Source: Gallionella sp.
GTDB lineage: Bacteria; Pseudomonadota; Gammaproteobacteria; Burkholderiales; Gallionellaceae
DNA: 64,000 bases
Direction: 5' to 3'
NCBI GenBank assembly: GCA_028699065.1
Contig: JAQVVH010000002.1
Span: 62,001 to 126,000 of the forward strand
Shown here piece by piece: positions 37,547 to 47,336 of this stretch. The position numbers were made by a program, and so were the translations under genes. The notes under the pieces were generated by a model. It did not search any database. It saw only the letters and a list, made by a program, of their open reading frames with translations, and was not told the DNA's origin. Positions within the stretch are counted from its first letter, which is position 1. Every line of letters starts with the position of its first letter.

Positions 37547-37636
37547 TGGTGCCCGGAACCGGAATCGAACCGGTACGAGGGGTTAAGCCTCGACGGATTT
37601 TAAGTCCGTTGTGTCTACCAATTTCACCACCCGGGC
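37547..37636 (-). tRNA. tRNA-Leu (anticodon TAA)
   Basis: 90 nt with encoded CCA and a long variable arm, typical of class II tRNAs. Acceptor GCCCGGG/TCCGGGC; anticodon stem ACGGA/TCCGT with loop CTTAAAA giving TAA; T-arm CCGGTTCGATTCCGG. Last gene of the Gly-Cys-Leu cluster. Confidence 0.96.
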
Positions 37637-37642
37637 GGGCGT

Positions 37643-37716
37643 TGGAGGCGCGGGCCGGAGTCGAACCGACCTACACGGATTTGCAATCCGGTGCATAACC
37701 GCTTTGCTACCGCGCC
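37643..37716 (-). tRNA. tRNA-Cys (anticodon GCA)
   Basis: 74 nt with encoded CCA and U73, the Cys identity base. Acceptor GGCGCGG pairs with CCGCGCC; anticodon loop TTGCAAA gives GCA; T-arm GGTTCGACTCC. Middle gene of the cluster, 6 bp before tRNA-Leu. Confidence 0.96.
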
Positions 37717-37742
37717 GTGCGAATAACACTGGCTTGAAATGA

Positions 37743-37771
37743 TTGAGGGAAAGCACTTTGCTTTCCCTCAA
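37743..37771. repeat. Perfect 13-bp hairpin between tRNA-Gly and tRNA-Cys
   Basis: TTGAGGGAAAGCA-CTT-TGCTTTCCCTCAA, a perfect inverted repeat with a 3-nt loop. It lies inside the polycistronic tRNA transcript without a T-run on the minus strand, so it is more likely an RNA-processing structure or partial terminator than a full stop. Confidence 0.75.
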
Positions 37772-37777
37772 TTTGTC

Positions 37778-37853
37778 TGGAGCGGGAGAAGAGTCTCGAA
37801 CTCTCGACCTCAACCTTGGCAAGGTTGCGCTCTACCAACTGAGCTACTCCCGC
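37778..37853 (-). tRNA. tRNA-Gly (anticodon GCC)
   Basis: 76 nt with encoded CCA. Acceptor GCGGGAG/CTCCCGC, anticodon stem CAACC/GGTTG with loop TTGCCAA giving GCC, T-arm GAGTTCGAGACTC. First gene after the promoter at 37867-37894. Confidence 0.97.
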
Positions 37854-37866
37854 AAACGAGGTGCGC

Positions 37867-37894
37867 ATTATAGAGATATTCAAAAAGCTGTCAA
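37867..37894 (-). promoter_or_regulatory. Strong promoter of the Gly-Cys-Leu tRNA cluster
   Basis: On the minus strand a perfect TTGACA (37889-37894) and perfect TATAAT (37867-37872) are 16 bp apart, followed by a GCGC discriminator. It lies between the tatD stop and tRNA-Gly. Confidence 0.9.
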
Positions 37895-37911
37895 TATCCC
37901 TGAAAAGTTTT

Positions 37912-38679
37912 TTACTGGACGCCGAACAAGCGCTGAAAATTTTCAGTCGTACGCTGCCCGACTTCCTCCACAGTGAGGCCACGCAAACGGGCGATTTCCT
38001 CGGCGACATGGCGCACGAAGGCCGGCTGGTTCAGTTTGCCGCGATGGGGCGCTGGCGCGAGATAAGGCGCGTCGGTTTCGATCAACATACGATCCATCGG
38101 CACGCGTTGCGCGACTTCTTTGACTTGGGCAGCATTTTTGAATGTCACGATGCCGGAAAACGAGAGGTAAAAGCCCAGCGCCAGTGCGGCTTCGGCAACG
38201 GCCCAGCTTTCGGTGAAACAATGCATGACGCCGCCGATCTCATGGGCACCCTCTTCGCCCAGCAGACGCAAGGTGTCTTCCGAAGCTTCCCGGGTATGGA
38301 TGATCAGCGGTTTACCGCTGAGTTTGGCCGCCCGAATGTGCGTGCGGAAGCGTTCACGCTGCCACGTCAGGTCACCCTTGAGACGAAAATAGTCCAGCCC
38401 GGTTTCGCCAATCGCGATGATTTTTGGATGCGCGGCCAGCTCGACCAGACGGCTCACATCGGGTTCTTCAACCCCTTCGTAATCGGGATGAACACCGACG
38501 GAGGCGTAAAGATGCGGATGTGCCTCGGCCAGCTGCAGCACTTGCGGAAAATCTTCCAGATTGACTGAGACACAAAGCGCATGGCTGACCGCGTTGTCTT
38601 GCATGCGTTGCAGCAACTCGGCTAGGTTGGCGCGCAGCTCGGGAAAATTGAGGTGGCAATGGGAATCAATAAAAGACAT
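37912..38679 (-). CDS. tatD: TatD-family metal-dependent deoxyribonuclease
   Basis: TIM-barrel hydrolase with a two-metal site: the N-terminal DSHCHL (HxH), GETGLDYFR (Glu), IIHTREA (His), VMHCFTES (His) and IETDAPYLAP (Asp) motifs are all present. 255 aa matches the TatD/YcfH group, whose members act as DNases. It is the last gene of the acpP-to-tatD operon, 2 bp after holB; the pilZ gene often found between them is absent. Confidence 0.93.
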   Translation of the reverse strand: MSFIDSHCHLNFPELRANLAELLQRMQDNAVSHALCVSVNLEDFPQVLQLAEAHPHLYASVGVHPDYEGVEEPDVSRLVELAAHPKIIAIGETGLDYFRLKGDLTWQRERFRTHIRAAKLSGKPLIIHTREASEDTLRLLGEEGAHEIGGVMHCFTESWAVAEAALALGFYLSFSGIVTFKNAAQVKEVAQRVPMDRMLIETDAPYLAPAPHRGKLNQPAFVRHVAEEIARLRGLTVEEVGQRTTENFQRLFGVQ

Positions 38680-38681
38680 TT

Positions 38682-39680
38682 TTATTCCAACAGGAGTTGG
38701 CGATAGGACAGCAGCAGCGACTCAAAAAACAGCTTGGGATTGAGGGTGTGGCCGGCCTCGCGTTTGGCGGTTTGCAGCAGCCGTTGCAATTGCGCCAGAT
38801 TCAGCGGATCAATGCCGGCGACAAGCTGGCGAATTGCTGCAGCCTCGGCAAGATGGTAGCGCGGCTGCCCGGCCAGCCTAGTGGCGAGCAAGTCATAAGC
38901 CCATTGCTGCAACCAGTGGACAACTTGGGTCTGCTCGGTTTTCTGCAACGTTTCGGCCAACGAAAAAACGTCCATCGCAGCGGGTTGCCGCACAGCGTGC
39001 AACAATTTTTCGCGCATGGCTTGCTGGGTTTCGTCGACATTTTCCAGGGCGTAGAGCGGCGCATAACCGGCGGCGGCAAATGCGATTTCCGGCTGCGGCA
39101 CCCCCCTTTGTTTGAGCCAGTTCAAAACGCTCTCCCTGTCCGGGGACGCCAGCGGAAATTTGAGACATCGGCTTAGAATGGTAGGCAGCAATCGCTGAGG
39201 TTGGTGCGATACGAGGATAAAGACCAATCCGGTCGGCGGTTCTTCCAAACTTTTCAGCAGCGCGTTCGCCGCGTTGCTGTTCATACTTTCGGCCGGATAG
39301 ACCAGCACCACGCGATGACCGCCACGATGCGAAGTCATCCCCACAAAATCGGACAACCCCCGAACCTGGTCGACAGAAATCTGTTTACTGGCCTTTTTGC
39401 CTTTTTCATCTTCGGCATTTTCCTGGCTCAGACTGTCCGGCTGCAACAAACGAAAATCCGGGTGCGAGCCCTGTTCAAACCAGTGGCAGGCAGCGCACTT
39501 GCCGCAAGATTCGCCGGTGGCGGCGGGCGCCTCACACAGCAGGCTTCGGGCGAAATTCATCGCAAGATCGAACTTGCCGAGACCCGCAATCCCGCTCAGT
39601 AAAATGCCATGCGGCAGACGCTCACGCAATTTCTGCAGGCGTTCAAAATTTCCGGATAGCCATGGATATATCTGATTCAT
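38682..39680 (-). CDS. holB: DNA polymerase III subunit delta prime
   Basis: Clamp-loader subunit of the replicative polymerase. The sequence begins MNQIYPWLSGNFERLQ; the P-loop is degenerate (GIAGLGKF), as expected for the non-hydrolysing delta prime; a zinc knuckle (CGKCAACHWFEQGSHPDF) and NALLKSLEEPPTG with LPTILSRC follow. I chose ATG at 39680 (332 aa); a longer frame reads into tmk without similarity. 1 bp separates it from the tmk stop. Confidence 0.93.
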   Translation of the reverse strand: MNQIYPWLSGNFERLQKLRERLPHGILLSGIAGLGKFDLAMNFARSLLCEAPAATGESCGKCAACHWFEQGSHPDFRLLQPDSLSQENAEDEKGKKASKQISVDQVRGLSDFVGMTSHRGGHRVVLVYPAESMNSNAANALLKSLEEPPTGLVFILVSHQPQRLLPTILSRCLKFPLASPDRESVLNWLKQRGVPQPEIAFAAAGYAPLYALENVDETQQAMREKLLHAVRQPAAMDVFSLAETLQKTEQTQVVHWLQQWAYDLLATRLAGQPRYHLAEAAAIRQLVAGIDPLNLAQLQRLLQTAKREAGHTLNPKLFFESLLLSYRQLLLE

Positions 39681-39681
39681 A

Positions 39682-40284
39682 TCAGATGGATGTAAGTACC
39701 TGTTCGAGCTTTGATTTAACCTCACCCAGCGACACTGAAGCATCAATCAATGCGTAGCGTTGCGGGTGTTGGGCGACACGACGGTGGTAACCCGCCCGCA
39801 CCCGCTCGAAGAAATCGGCCTGCTCCTGTTCAAAGCGATCGAGGCTTGCGTTGGCTGATAAACGCTGCCGCGCCACCTCCACCGGCACATCAAAAAACAG
39901 GGTCAGATCGGGTTGCAAATCGGCGTGCACCCAATGTTCCAGCTCCGTCAGCTTCGCCCAGTCCATACCGCGACCACCGCCTTGATAAGCAAAAGTTGCA
40001 TCGGTAAAACGATCCGAGAGCACCCATTGACCGGCCTGCAGCGCGGGACGAATTACCTGCTCGATATGCTCGAGCCTGGCAGCAAACATCAGCAAAGCCT
40101 CCGTGCCGATACTCATGGGCTGGTGTAAAAGAATTTCGCGCAGCTGCTCCCCCAGCGGGGTTCCGCCCGGTTCGCGCGTCACCACAACTTCGTGGCCGCG
40201 AGCGCGCAAGGCTTCCGCAAACCAGGTCAGGTGCGTGCTTTTGCCGGCACCATCCATGCCTTCAAAGGTAATGAATTTATTCAT
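39682..40284 (-). CDS. tmk: Thymidylate kinase
   Basis: Phosphorylates dTMP to dTDP. The P-loop [27 protein letters not shown], and the [16 protein letters not shown] lid-side motif are present. 200 aa is normal. ATGA overlap with mltG upstream and 1 bp spacing to holB downstream. Confidence 0.97.
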   Translation of the reverse strand: MNKFITFEGMDGAGKSTHLTWFAEALRARGHEVVVTREPGGTPLGEQLREILLHQPMSIGTEALLMFAARLEHIEQVIRPALQAGQWVLSDRFTDATFAYQGGGRGMDWAKLTELEHWVHADLQPDLTLFFDVPVEVARQRLSANASLDRFEQEQADFFERVRAGYHRRVAQHPQRYALIDASVSLGEVKSKLEQVLTSI

Positions 40285-41261
40285 TTCTGGAAGCGGTTGA
40301 CCGCCCGGTTGTGTTCGTTCAGATTGCTGGAAAAATAAGAAGTGCCGTCACCGCGTGCCACGAAGTATAACGCGTCGATGTGCGCCGGATGTACCGCGGC
40401 ATTAATCGCATCCGCGCCGGGCAAAGAAATGGGGGTCGGCGTCAATCCCGTGCGCCGGTAGGTGTTGTAGGGGTTGTCCTGCAGCAGGTCGCGCTTGCGT
40501 AAATTTCCGTCGAATTGCGGACCAATACCGTAAATCACTGAAGGATCGGTTTGGAGCATCATGCCGATTTTCAGGCGGTTAACAAAAACCCCCGCGATTT
40601 TGCTGCGATCAAAAGGGGCGCCGGTTTCCTTTTCCACGATCGAAGCCAAAATCAGCACCTGATAAGGCGTTGCCACAGGCAGATCCGGGTCACGCGTTTC
40701 CCAGGCCTCCTGCAGCTTGCGCTGCATGGTTTCGTAGGCATGCCGGTAGATATTCAAGTCGCTCGTACCGGTCGCAAAGTGGTATGTATCCGGGAAGAAC
40801 AACCCCTCCGGATGCGATTCCGGCGCGCCGATCGCCTGCAACAATTGCACATCCGTCAGATCCCGGGTGTCATGTACCAAATATGGGCTGGCGTCCAGCG
40901 CTTCCCGCATTTGCCCAAAAGTCCAACCCTCAACGATACGCACCTGACGCAAATTGACATCACCCCGCGTGATCATTTGCACCAGTTCCAATGGCGAGAG
41001 ATTGTGTGTCAGTGAATAGCTGCCTGCCTTGATTTCACCCGCCGCACCCAGCAGACGAACCAGCAGTACGAACGGCCAGTCCTGGCCTAATACGCCGGCC
41101 TGCTGCAATTCGCGCGCAGCGGTTTTCAACGAGCTTCCCTGCTTCAGGTCAAACTCAAGTGGCAAAACCTCCAGCGAGAGGGGGCGCAGGCTGTAGTAAG
41201 CCAGAGTGCCGCCCGAAACCAGCATCAGGAGCAATGCCCAGATCAATAAACGACGAATCAT
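40281..41261 (-). CDS. mltG: Endolytic murein transglycosylase
   Basis: Inner-membrane lytic transglycosylase that cuts nascent glycan strands and sets their length. One N-terminal membrane helix (about 3-24), a LysM-like region, then the YceG core with [20 protein letters not shown] carrying the catalytic Glu, QTDPSVIYG, and the [16 protein letters not shown] motif. 326 aa is typical. ATGA overlaps join it to pabC and tmk. Confidence 0.95.
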   Translation of the reverse strand: MIRRLLIWALLLMLVSGGTLAYYSLRPLSLEVLPLEFDLKQGSSLKTAARELQQAGVLGQDWPFVLLVRLLGAAGEIKAGSYSLTHNLSPLELVQMITRGDVNLRQVRIVEGWTFGQMREALDASPYLVHDTRDLTDVQLLQAIGAPESHPEGLFFPDTYHFATGTSDLNIYRHAYETMQRKLQEAWETRDPDLPVATPYQVLILASIVEKETGAPFDRSKIAGVFVNRLKIGMMLQTDPSVIYGIGPQFDGNLRKRDLLQDNPYNTYRRTGLTPTPISLPGADAINAAVHPAHIDALYFVARGDGTSYFSSNLNEHNRAVNRFQK

Positions 41262-42067
41262 TCATGCGCTCCCGCAAGATATTCGGCAACTTCAAATGCG
41301 AGTGGAAAATCGGTCCATCGCCGCTGTTGAAAAGATTGCACCGGCCACAGGCCGATCACACTGTTCACCAGAAACACCTCTTCGGCCTGCGCCAACGCTT
41401 CCACAGGAAAGTGGCCCATCTCCACGGAAATTCCGCGTGATGCGGCCCAGGACAGCACGCGTTCGCGTTGCACCCCGGCCACACCGCAACGCGACAGATC
41501 CGGCGTGCACAGATGTCCGCCACGCACGAAAAAAAGATTGCTGCGCGTACCCTCAATGAGATTACCCTCAAGATCCAGCAAAACACCTTCGGCGATATCC
41601 GCCGCCTGCCACTCGGCGGCAGCCAGCACGTTTTCGAGGCGATTAAGATGTTTGATACCCGCAAGGCGCGGCTGATGCGACAGGCGAACATCACACAAGC
41701 GAAGTTTGATCCCCTGTTTACGCCATTCTTCCGGATATTCGGGTAGTGGAAACACATCCCAGACATGATGGGGCGCTTGGACGGCCGGCGGTGCGTAACC
41801 GCGCCCGCCCTGCCCGCGTGTGACAATCAGTTTGATGACGCCCTGCGGATGAGCAAGGAGGATGCTTTGCAGTTCGACAGCAAGTTGTTCAGGTGTGGGG
41901 CAATTAATGCCCAGTGCCTGACAATCCTGCTGTAACTTTTTTAGATGCGAAGGCCAGTGACGGAGCTTGCCCTGTTCAGCAAGCATGGTGCGAAACACCC
42001 CGTCCCCATAAAGGAGGCCACGGTCACGGATGCTGATCGAATCGGCCACGTCCCCGTTGACCCGCAT
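41258..42067 (-). CDS. pabC: Aminodeoxychorismate lyase
   Basis: Class IV PLP enzyme that makes p-aminobenzoate for folate. It starts with MRVNGDVADSISIRDRGLLYGDGVFRT-type sequence; the PLP lysine lies in LAGIKHLNRLEN, and EGTRSNLFFV is the C-terminal cofactor motif. I chose ATG at 42067 (269 aa), 11 bp after fabF; the longer frame reads into fabF. A branched-chain aminotransferase is excluded by length and by the operon. Confidence 0.92.
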   Translation of the reverse strand: MRVNGDVADSISIRDRGLLYGDGVFRTMLAEQGKLRHWPSHLKKLQQDCQALGINCPTPEQLAVELQSILLAHPQGVIKLIVTRGQGGRGYAPPAVQAPHHVWDVFPLPEYPEEWRKQGIKLRLCDVRLSHQPRLAGIKHLNRLENVLAAAEWQAADIAEGVLLDLEGNLIEGTRSNLFFVRGGHLCTPDLSRCGVAGVQRERVLSWAASRGISVEMGHFPVEALAQAEEVFLVNSVIGLWPVQSFQQRRWTDFPLAFEVAEYLAGAHE

Positions 42068-42078
42068 TGCCGTGCCGA

Positions 42079-43311
42079 TCAGAGCTTGCGGAATACCAGC
42101 GTGCCGTTGGTTCCGCCGAAACCGAAGTTGTTGTTCACCGCGACATCGATCTTCATATCGCGTGCGGTATTGGCACAATAATCCAGATCACACTCCGGAT
42201 CCTGCTCGATGATGTTGATGGTCGGCGGCGCGATCTGATGATGTACGGCCAGCGCACAGAACACCGATTCAACCCCACCGGCGCCGCCCAACAAATGGCC
42301 CGTCATCGACTTGGTCGAACTGACGACCAGTTTGCCGGCATGATCACCGAAAGCCAGCTTGATCGCATCGGTCTCGTTCTTGTCACCCATCGGTGTCGAG
42401 GTGCCGTGCGCATTGACATAATCCACCTGGTCGGGATTCAGGCCGGCATTGCGCAACGCGTTGAGCATGCTGCGTTTGGGGCCATCGGTCGAGGGTGAAG
42501 TCATGTGATAGGCATCGCCGCTCATGCCGTAACCGGCCAGCTCGGCGTAGATTCTTGCGCCGCGTGCCTTGGCATGTTCGTATTCTTCCAGCACCAGCAC
42601 ACCGGCGCCCTCGCCCATTACGAACCCGTCGCGATCCTTGTCCCAGGGACGACTGGAGGTTGCGGGGTCATCATTACGGGTGCTCAGTGCGCGTGCTGCC
42701 GAAAAACCACCCACGGCCAGCGGACAAATGGTGGATTCGGCGCCACCGCAAATCATCACATCGGCATCACCATATTCGATGACACGGGCAGATTCGCCCA
42801 CGCAATGCGTGCCAGTGGTACAGGCGGAAACCATCGCCAGATTCGGCCCCTTGAGACCATACATGATCGACAGGTTGCCGGAGATCATATTGATGATGGT
42901 ACCGGGGATGAAGAACGGCGAAATTTTGCGCGGGCCGTTTGAGATATAGTCGCTATGGGTGCCCTCGATCATTGGCAGGCCGCCAATGCCCGAACCGATG
43001 TTGACGCCGATACGCTCAGCGTTTTGCTCGGTCACTTCCAGCCCGGAATCCTTAAAGGCTTCCATGCCGGCCACCAGACCCAGATGAATGAAGCGATCCA
43101 TGCGTCGCGCATCCTTGGCGGGCAAATACTGCGTCACGTCAAAATCCTTGACTTCGCCGGCCACCTGACACGCCAGCGCGCTGGCATCAAAATGGGTGAT
43201 TTTCGTGATTCCGGATTGGCCTGCGATAATGTTCTGCCAGGCCGTGGAAATCCCAGTCCCAACCGGGGAGATGATCCCCAGTCCGGTAACAACTACTCTG
43301 CGCTTAGACAA
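42079..43311 (-). CDS. fabF: 3-oxoacyl-ACP synthase II
   Basis: Condensing enzyme KAS II of fatty-acid elongation. The catalytic Cys is in [10 protein letters not shown], the two histidines in [14 protein letters not shown] and [13 protein letters not shown]. 410 aa is standard. It lies 32 bp downstream of acpP, the usual pairing. Confidence 0.97.
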   Translation of the reverse strand: MSKRRVVVTGLGIISPVGTGISTAWQNIIAGQSGITKITHFDASALACQVAGEVKDFDVTQYLPAKDARRMDRFIHLGLVAGMEAFKDSGLEVTEQNAERIGVNIGSGIGGLPMIEGTHSDYISNGPRKISPFFIPGTIINMISGNLSIMYGLKGPNLAMVSACTTGTHCVGESARVIEYGDADVMICGGAESTICPLAVGGFSAARALSTRNDDPATSSRPWDKDRDGFVMGEGAGVLVLEEYEHAKARGARIYAELAGYGMSGDAYHMTSPSTDGPKRSMLNALRNAGLNPDQVDYVNAHGTSTPMGDKNETDAIKLAFGDHAGKLVVSSTKSMTGHLLGGAGGVESVFCALAVHHQIAPPTINIIEQDPECDLDYCANTARDMKIDVAVNNNFGFGGTNGTLVFRKL

Positions 43312-43343
43312 ACTAACCCCACTTGAAACGGAAGGAGAAAACC

Positions 43344-43577
43344 TTACTGCTGGTGTGCCAGGACGTAATCGATCGCCTGCTGCACAGAAGTGATCTTTTC
43401 TGCATCCTCATCCGGGATTTCGCATTCGAATTCTTCTTCGAGCGCCATCACCAGCTCAACGGTATCCAGAGAATCTGCACCCAGATCGTTGACGAAGGAG
43501 GATTCGTTCTTAACTTCCGCCTCGTTCACACCCAACTGTTCGGAAACGATTTTCTTGACGCGTTGTTCAATAGACAT
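43344..43577 (-). CDS. acpP: Acyl carrier protein
   Basis: 77-aa acidic carrier of acyl chains. The 4'-phosphopantetheine serine is in [16 protein letters not shown] follows an AGGAG site. The usual upstream neighbours fabD and fabG are absent; instead a DUF4149 gene lies 126 bp upstream on the same strand. Confidence 0.97.
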   Translation of the reverse strand: MSIEQRVKKIVSEQLGVNEAEVKNESSFVNDLGADSLDTVELVMALEEEFECEIPDEDAEKITSVQQAIDYVLAHQQ

Positions 43578-43703
43578 TTAATTCTCCTACCCTGTAATTG
43601 ATGTTAAAAAAGCCGATCGCATTGTATCAAAGACGGCCGGAATTCCAAATTAATATTTCGCGCCCACCCGCAATAGCCATCTTCTTGATACCACTTAAAA
43701 ATA

Positions 43704-44192
43704 TCAGCACTTCTGACGCGCATTACCTTCGACCCCAGCGGACAATGACCACAGCAACCACAATCCCAGCAGGCTTTCAGACAGATAAAGCAAGCTTGAT
43801 ATGCCATGCAACAGGGAAAATTGGCTCGCGAGTGGACTACGCATAACATCCATAGGCAAAGCATCCTGCTTCAGTTGACTCATTGCCGGTTGCAAGCCAA
43901 AATCGATTAGCAGCAGAAAGAACAGCATCGTTAAGAGCGTCACAAAGAGGCGTCGCTTCAACAATTTCTCGCACACCCCGATCCAGGTAAAAATCAGCAG
44001 ATAGGCGGCACACAGCATATCCAGCAGCCCCATACGGCTGAATATCTCACCGGCCAGCATGCCGGCCAACTGGCGGTCAGACTGCGCGCCAAATAACACC
44101 GGGACTGCCAGATACCCGCCAATCCATAAGCCCCCCACCCAGAGCGAGGCAACCATAATCGCGAACGAGAAAAACCGGGAGTCATTCATCAC
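43704..44192 (-). CDS. DUF4149-type integral membrane protein
   Basis: 162-aa protein with four predicted membrane helices (about 9-29, 55-75, 83-103 and 128-150). The N-terminal FFSFAIMVASLWVGGLWIGGY, followed by LF-AGEIFSRMG, resembles DUF4149 proteins, whose function is unknown. It starts 7 bp after the esterase stop, so they may be co-transcribed. Confidence 0.75.
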   Translation of the reverse strand: MMNDSRFFSFAIMVASLWVGGLWIGGYLAVPVLFGAQSDRQLAGMLAGEIFSRMGLLDMLCAAYLLIFTWIGVCEKLLKRRLFVTLLTMLFFLLLIDFGLQPAMSQLKQDALPMDVMRSPLASQFSLLHGISSLLYLSESLLGLWLLWSLSAGVEGNARQKC

Positions 44193-44199
44193 AGGTGTC

Positions 44200-45861
44200 C
44201 TACATCAAACGCTCGGGATAGCGGGCACGCCAGAAATCGCAATGATGTCCTTCCCACGCGTTGTACAGATTCGTTTTTCCCGGTTCGAAACGCATTACCG
44301 AATCCGGCAATCCCAGTCTGGACCACACCGGACCGCCTTCGGCGCGAGGTGAACCCGTATGGGCAAAACTGCCCCAATAGGCCAGCATTAGATCGGCAAT
44401 CGCCTGCGAAGCCGGCGCCAAATCAGGCGCGTCTATTTTTGCGGTATTGGAAAGATTCGGAAACAGGTAATTCAGCTCCGAGGAATGTACGGCACCGAGC
44501 TCGAACCCGGGATCTGGCTGAGCGGGAATACCAACGCCGAGGACCGGAGCATTACGGTCGGCGAATTCAAACTGATATACCGGCGCGTAACGGGCAAAAG
44601 CTGCGCCCGTACGCAAATACAGGCAATTATTGATACCGACGTGCGGCGTAAAATCGGACATGATGCTCCCCAGCTGTGCCGGCGGCGCCACATCGTCCAG
44701 CAAGGGATAAGCCTGCGCCACCTGCGCGGGAATCTGCTGTTGCCGCTCACGCTCAGTTGAGCCGTAAACCTTTTGTAACCAGTCCATGAAATTTTCTGCC
44801 GTCACGGTGTGCCCGGCCTGAACGTCATAGCCGACATAGAGGCGCAGTTCGTCGCGGGTTCCGCCCATAATGAGCGGCAATTTCACGATCTGACCGGTTT
44901 TCAGCGCTTCCGATACCGAGCGCGGAACCGTCTGCGTACCGACAACCGGAGAGAACGACATCACCGCACTCCCGGCCACTTTGGTTCCAGCATCCAGCAA
45001 GATTTTCAGCGGTGTTTTGCGTAAACACTGCAAAGCCGTGACCGAATCAGTACAACCCACTTCCGCCGCAACCTTAAGTCCGAATTGCTGCGCGTCTTCC
45101 AGCGTTGGTAGCGGCTGCAAACACCCAGCGCTTTGCACCAATGCTTTTTGAAACAAGCCTTCGACATGTTCCGGCGAAGCTAGGTGCTGGCACACGGAAC
45201 CGCCACCAGCCGATTCACCGCCCACCGTAACATTATCGGGATCACCACCGAACGCCGCGATATTCCGCTTCACCCAGCGCAATGCGGCACGCTGATCTTC
45301 GAGCCCGAGATCACCGTTGTAGGCTGCGGGGAACGCCGGGTGCGCCATAAAACCAAACACCCCCAGCCGGTAATTCATCGACACGGCAACCACTTTACCT
45401 TGGCGCACCAAAGCGTCAAGACGATACTGATTGCTTCCGCCGCCGACAAAGGCGCCGCCGTGAATCCAGACAATGACCGGAAGTTTTTCACCGCTCTGAC
45501 GCAACTTGGGCGCGCTGACATTGATCGTGAGGCAATCTTCATTGCTGCTTGCCTCGGTCAAACCAAAGCGGGCAACTTGTGGACAAGCGCTTCCGAATCG
45601 GCTCGCGTCGCGTACGCCGGTCCAGCGAGTGGGAGCTTGCGGCGGTTCCCAACGCAACTTGCCTGCAGGTGATGCAGCGTAGGGAATCCCGCGAAACTCC
45701 AGCACATCATGTCGGTAGATACCCCTGACTTGACCGGATTCAGTTTTGACCAGCGTGGATGCCGCCAGAGATTTTCTCGCCACAGATTCAGCGTGAACCA
45801 AAAGAGGAAGCAAGGAAAGTGTTATCGCGAGTGCAAGTCGGATTCGCTGATTAAGTGGCAT
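44200..45861 (-). CDS. Secreted type-B carboxylesterase
   Basis: 553-aa alpha/beta hydrolase of the cholinesterase/carboxylesterase B family. A signal peptide (about 1-25, ending VHA) precedes [18 protein letters not shown], the [13 protein letters not shown] [10 protein letters not shown] motif, the oxyanion hole [13 protein letters not shown], the nucleophile in [10 protein letters not shown], and the histidine in [10 protein letters not shown]. The substrate is not predictable. I chose ATG at 45861 because it gives the signal peptide; an upstream in-frame ATG gives a poor N-terminus. A strong hairpin lies in its leader and the guaA-end duplicate 84 bp upstream. Confidence 0.88.
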   Translation of the reverse strand: MPLNQRIRLALAITLSLLPLLVHAESVARKSLAASTLVKTESGQVRGIYRHDVLEFRGIPYAASPAGKLRWEPPQAPTRWTGVRDASRFGSACPQVARFGLTEASSNEDCLTINVSAPKLRQSGEKLPVIVWIHGGAFVGGGSNQYRLDALVRQGKVVAVSMNYRLGVFGFMAHPAFPAAYNGDLGLEDQRAALRWVKRNIAAFGGDPDNVTVGGESAGGGSVCQHLASPEHVEGLFQKALVQSAGCLQPLPTLEDAQQFGLKVAAEVGCTDSVTALQCLRKTPLKILLDAGTKVAGSAVMSFSPVVGTQTVPRSVSEALKTGQIVKLPLIMGGTRDELRLYVGYDVQAGHTVTAENFMDWLQKVYGSTERERQQQIPAQVAQAYPLLDDVAPPAQLGSIMSDFTPHVGINNCLYLRTGAAFARYAPVYQFEFADRNAPVLGVGIPAQPDPGFELGAVHSSELNYLFPNLSNTAKIDAPDLAPASQAIADLMLAYWGSFAHTGSPRAEGGPVWSRLGLPDSVMRFEPGKTNLYNAWEGHHCDFWRARYPERLM

Positions 45862-45876
45862 ACCAATCTCCGGAAA

Positions 45877-45897
45877 CGCACCCCGTTCCGGGGTGCG
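45877..45897. terminator. GC-rich hairpin, possibly the original guaA terminator
   Basis: CGCACCCCG-TTC-CGGGGTGCG, a perfect 9-bp stem. Read on the minus strand it is followed by TTT. It lies between the guaA-end duplicate and the esterase ribosome site, as expected for a terminator once placed just downstream of guaA; it may also control the esterase. Confidence 0.5.
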
Positions 45898-45944
45898 GAG
45901 CGGCATTATTTGCCGGCCAACCAGTCAGGTCAAGGCAAAGAGAT

Positions 45945-45963
45945 CTACTCCCACTCTATTATT
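45945..45963 (-). repeat. Duplicate of the guaA 3' end, candidate island attachment site (left)
   Basis: CTACTCCCACTCTATTATT matches 16 of 19 positions of the guaA 3' end at 55121-55139, in the same orientation. On the minus strand it still reads I-E-W-E-stop, the GuaA C-terminus. guaA 3' ends are known integration sites for genomic islands, and a copied gene end with a few silent differences is the expected scar. Confidence 0.7.
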
Positions 45964-46292
45964 CATGCCAAATCCATCATATTGATTTACTTATATTTAT
46001 TGCTCTCACTAACTATTAATACCCTTAAATATACCCTTCTTGGAATTGACGTACCAAGCAATAAAGTCGGCGACGATTGTATCTTGCCGGCCAAACTTCC
46101 GTTACCTACTTTTAGATACTGAAGCGAGAACAGCCATAGATGACCTCCAGAATGGGAGAGTCGACGCGATAATCCGACTCCAAAGAGATGGCTGGTTCTC
46201 GGCCAATGCAGCCGATGGCATCAAGCTAAACCAACGGCTGCTATGGAATCGTCACGAGTCGTTGGCCTACCAGATTCATAAATCACGGAGAT
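45964..46292. other. Non-coding, AT-rich left end of the island
   Basis: 329 bp with no convincing gene. The first 80 bp are AT-rich and carry two direct copies of ATACCCTT (46019-46026 and 46031-46038), 12 bp apart, which could be recombinase arm sites. An open frame that crosses into the antisense of the EamA gene's His-rich tail has no recognisable features. Confidence 0.5.
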
Positions 46293-47336
46293 TTAGTGAT
46301 CATGCCGATGATGTACATCGGGGAAATGGTGATGGGTATGTTGGTTTGCTTCGTGGAGATGCGGATGACTGTGTTGAGTACCCGGCGGAACCGGCACCTC
46401 ATGCGTATGTTGGTGGTGTTCATCGTGGGTATGCATGTGTTCATGCTCCAAGGATGAGTGGAGATGTTCGTGCTCGTGTCTCTCGCTCGCGTGAAGCCAA
46501 ACTCCCAATCCCATCAGAACTCCTGCGATTATCAATTGGAAGCTGATTGCTTCCCCCAATAAAAGTATCGCTACTATTGCACCGATGAAGGGAGCGATAG
46601 AGAAATAGGCTCCTGTCCTAGCAGTACCGAGATGACGGAGTGCGACTACGAATAGGGTCAGACTCAGACCATAGCTCAAGAATCCGATTATTCCGGCTAA
46701 CACGCTCGTACTTAACGTAGGGAGTGTCGCTCCTACCATCAGGGCAAGGACAAGGTTCGTAGCACCAGCCACCAGCCCCTTCATCATCGCGATGAAGTCT
46801 GCATCCGCCAGCGAAACTTGGCGCGTCATGTTGTTGTCGATGGCCCATGCAAGGCAGGCACCGAGAATGGACAGCATCGGCAACACTTCACCAAAACGAA
46901 TCTCACCCGGCCAAGCCAGCACCAGCACACCGAACACGATCAGCGCCATGCCCAGGGCGATACGGCGGTCGAAATTCTCTCGAAACACGAACCATGCGAT
47001 TAAAACTGTGAACACACCTTCTGCGTTAAGAAGTAGCGAAGCGCCTGATGCGGGCACTTGCGAGAGTCCCCACATCAGCAGCACTGGCCCGATCATCCCG
47101 CCAAAAACGATTGCCCCAGCCAACCATCCTGCTTCTGCCTTAGACAGCCTTACTCTGTAGGAACGACGCATGATGCGTAAGCAAAACAACCCAACACCAG
47201 AGCCCAGATACAACAGACTCGCCAGCAACCAAGGACTGGTCTGACCTAGAAGTACCTTTGCAAATGGCGTTCCTGCTCCGAATAGCACTGCGGCCAATAG
47301 TGCTGCCAGAACACCTTGATGGCGCAACAGACTCAT
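46293..47336 (-). CDS. EamA/DMT-family transporter with histidine-rich C-terminal tail
   Basis: 347-aa inner-membrane protein with ten predicted helices in two EamA repeats (LFGAGTPFAKVLLGQ, LNAEGVFTVLIAW, LRHLGTARTGAYFSIAPFIGA). After about residue 280 comes a tail of about 65 residues with over twenty histidines (HEHEHLHSS, HQHTHE, HTHHHFPDVHHRHDH), a likely divalent-metal buffer. An ATGA overlap joins it to the czcA-like gene, suggesting that it moves metal or a metal ligand. The combination with an RND pump is unusual; the transported substrate is unknown. Confidence 0.85.
   Translation of the reverse strand: MSLLRHQGVLAALLAAVLFGAGTPFAKVLLGQTSPWLLASLLYLGSGVGLFCLRIMRRSYRVRLSKAEAGWLAGAIVFGGMIGPVLLMWGLSQVPASGASLLLNAEGVFTVLIAWFVFRENFDRRIALGMALIVFGVLVLAWPGEIRFGEVLPMLSILGACLAWAIDNNMTRQVSLADADFIAMMKGLVAGATNLVLALMVGATLPTLSTSVLAGIIGFLSYGLSLTLFVVALRHLGTARTGAYFSIAPFIGAIVAILLLGEAISFQLIIAGVLMGLGVWLHASERHEHEHLHSSLEHEHMHTHDEHHQHTHEVPVPPGTQHSHPHLHEANQHTHHHFPDVHHRHDH

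Noticed and set aside
46040-46546. Open frame of 168 codons at the left island end, considered as a decayed integrase
   Set aside because: No integrase motif (R..HxxR..Y) can be seen, and its second half is antisense to the His-rich tail of the EamA gene.
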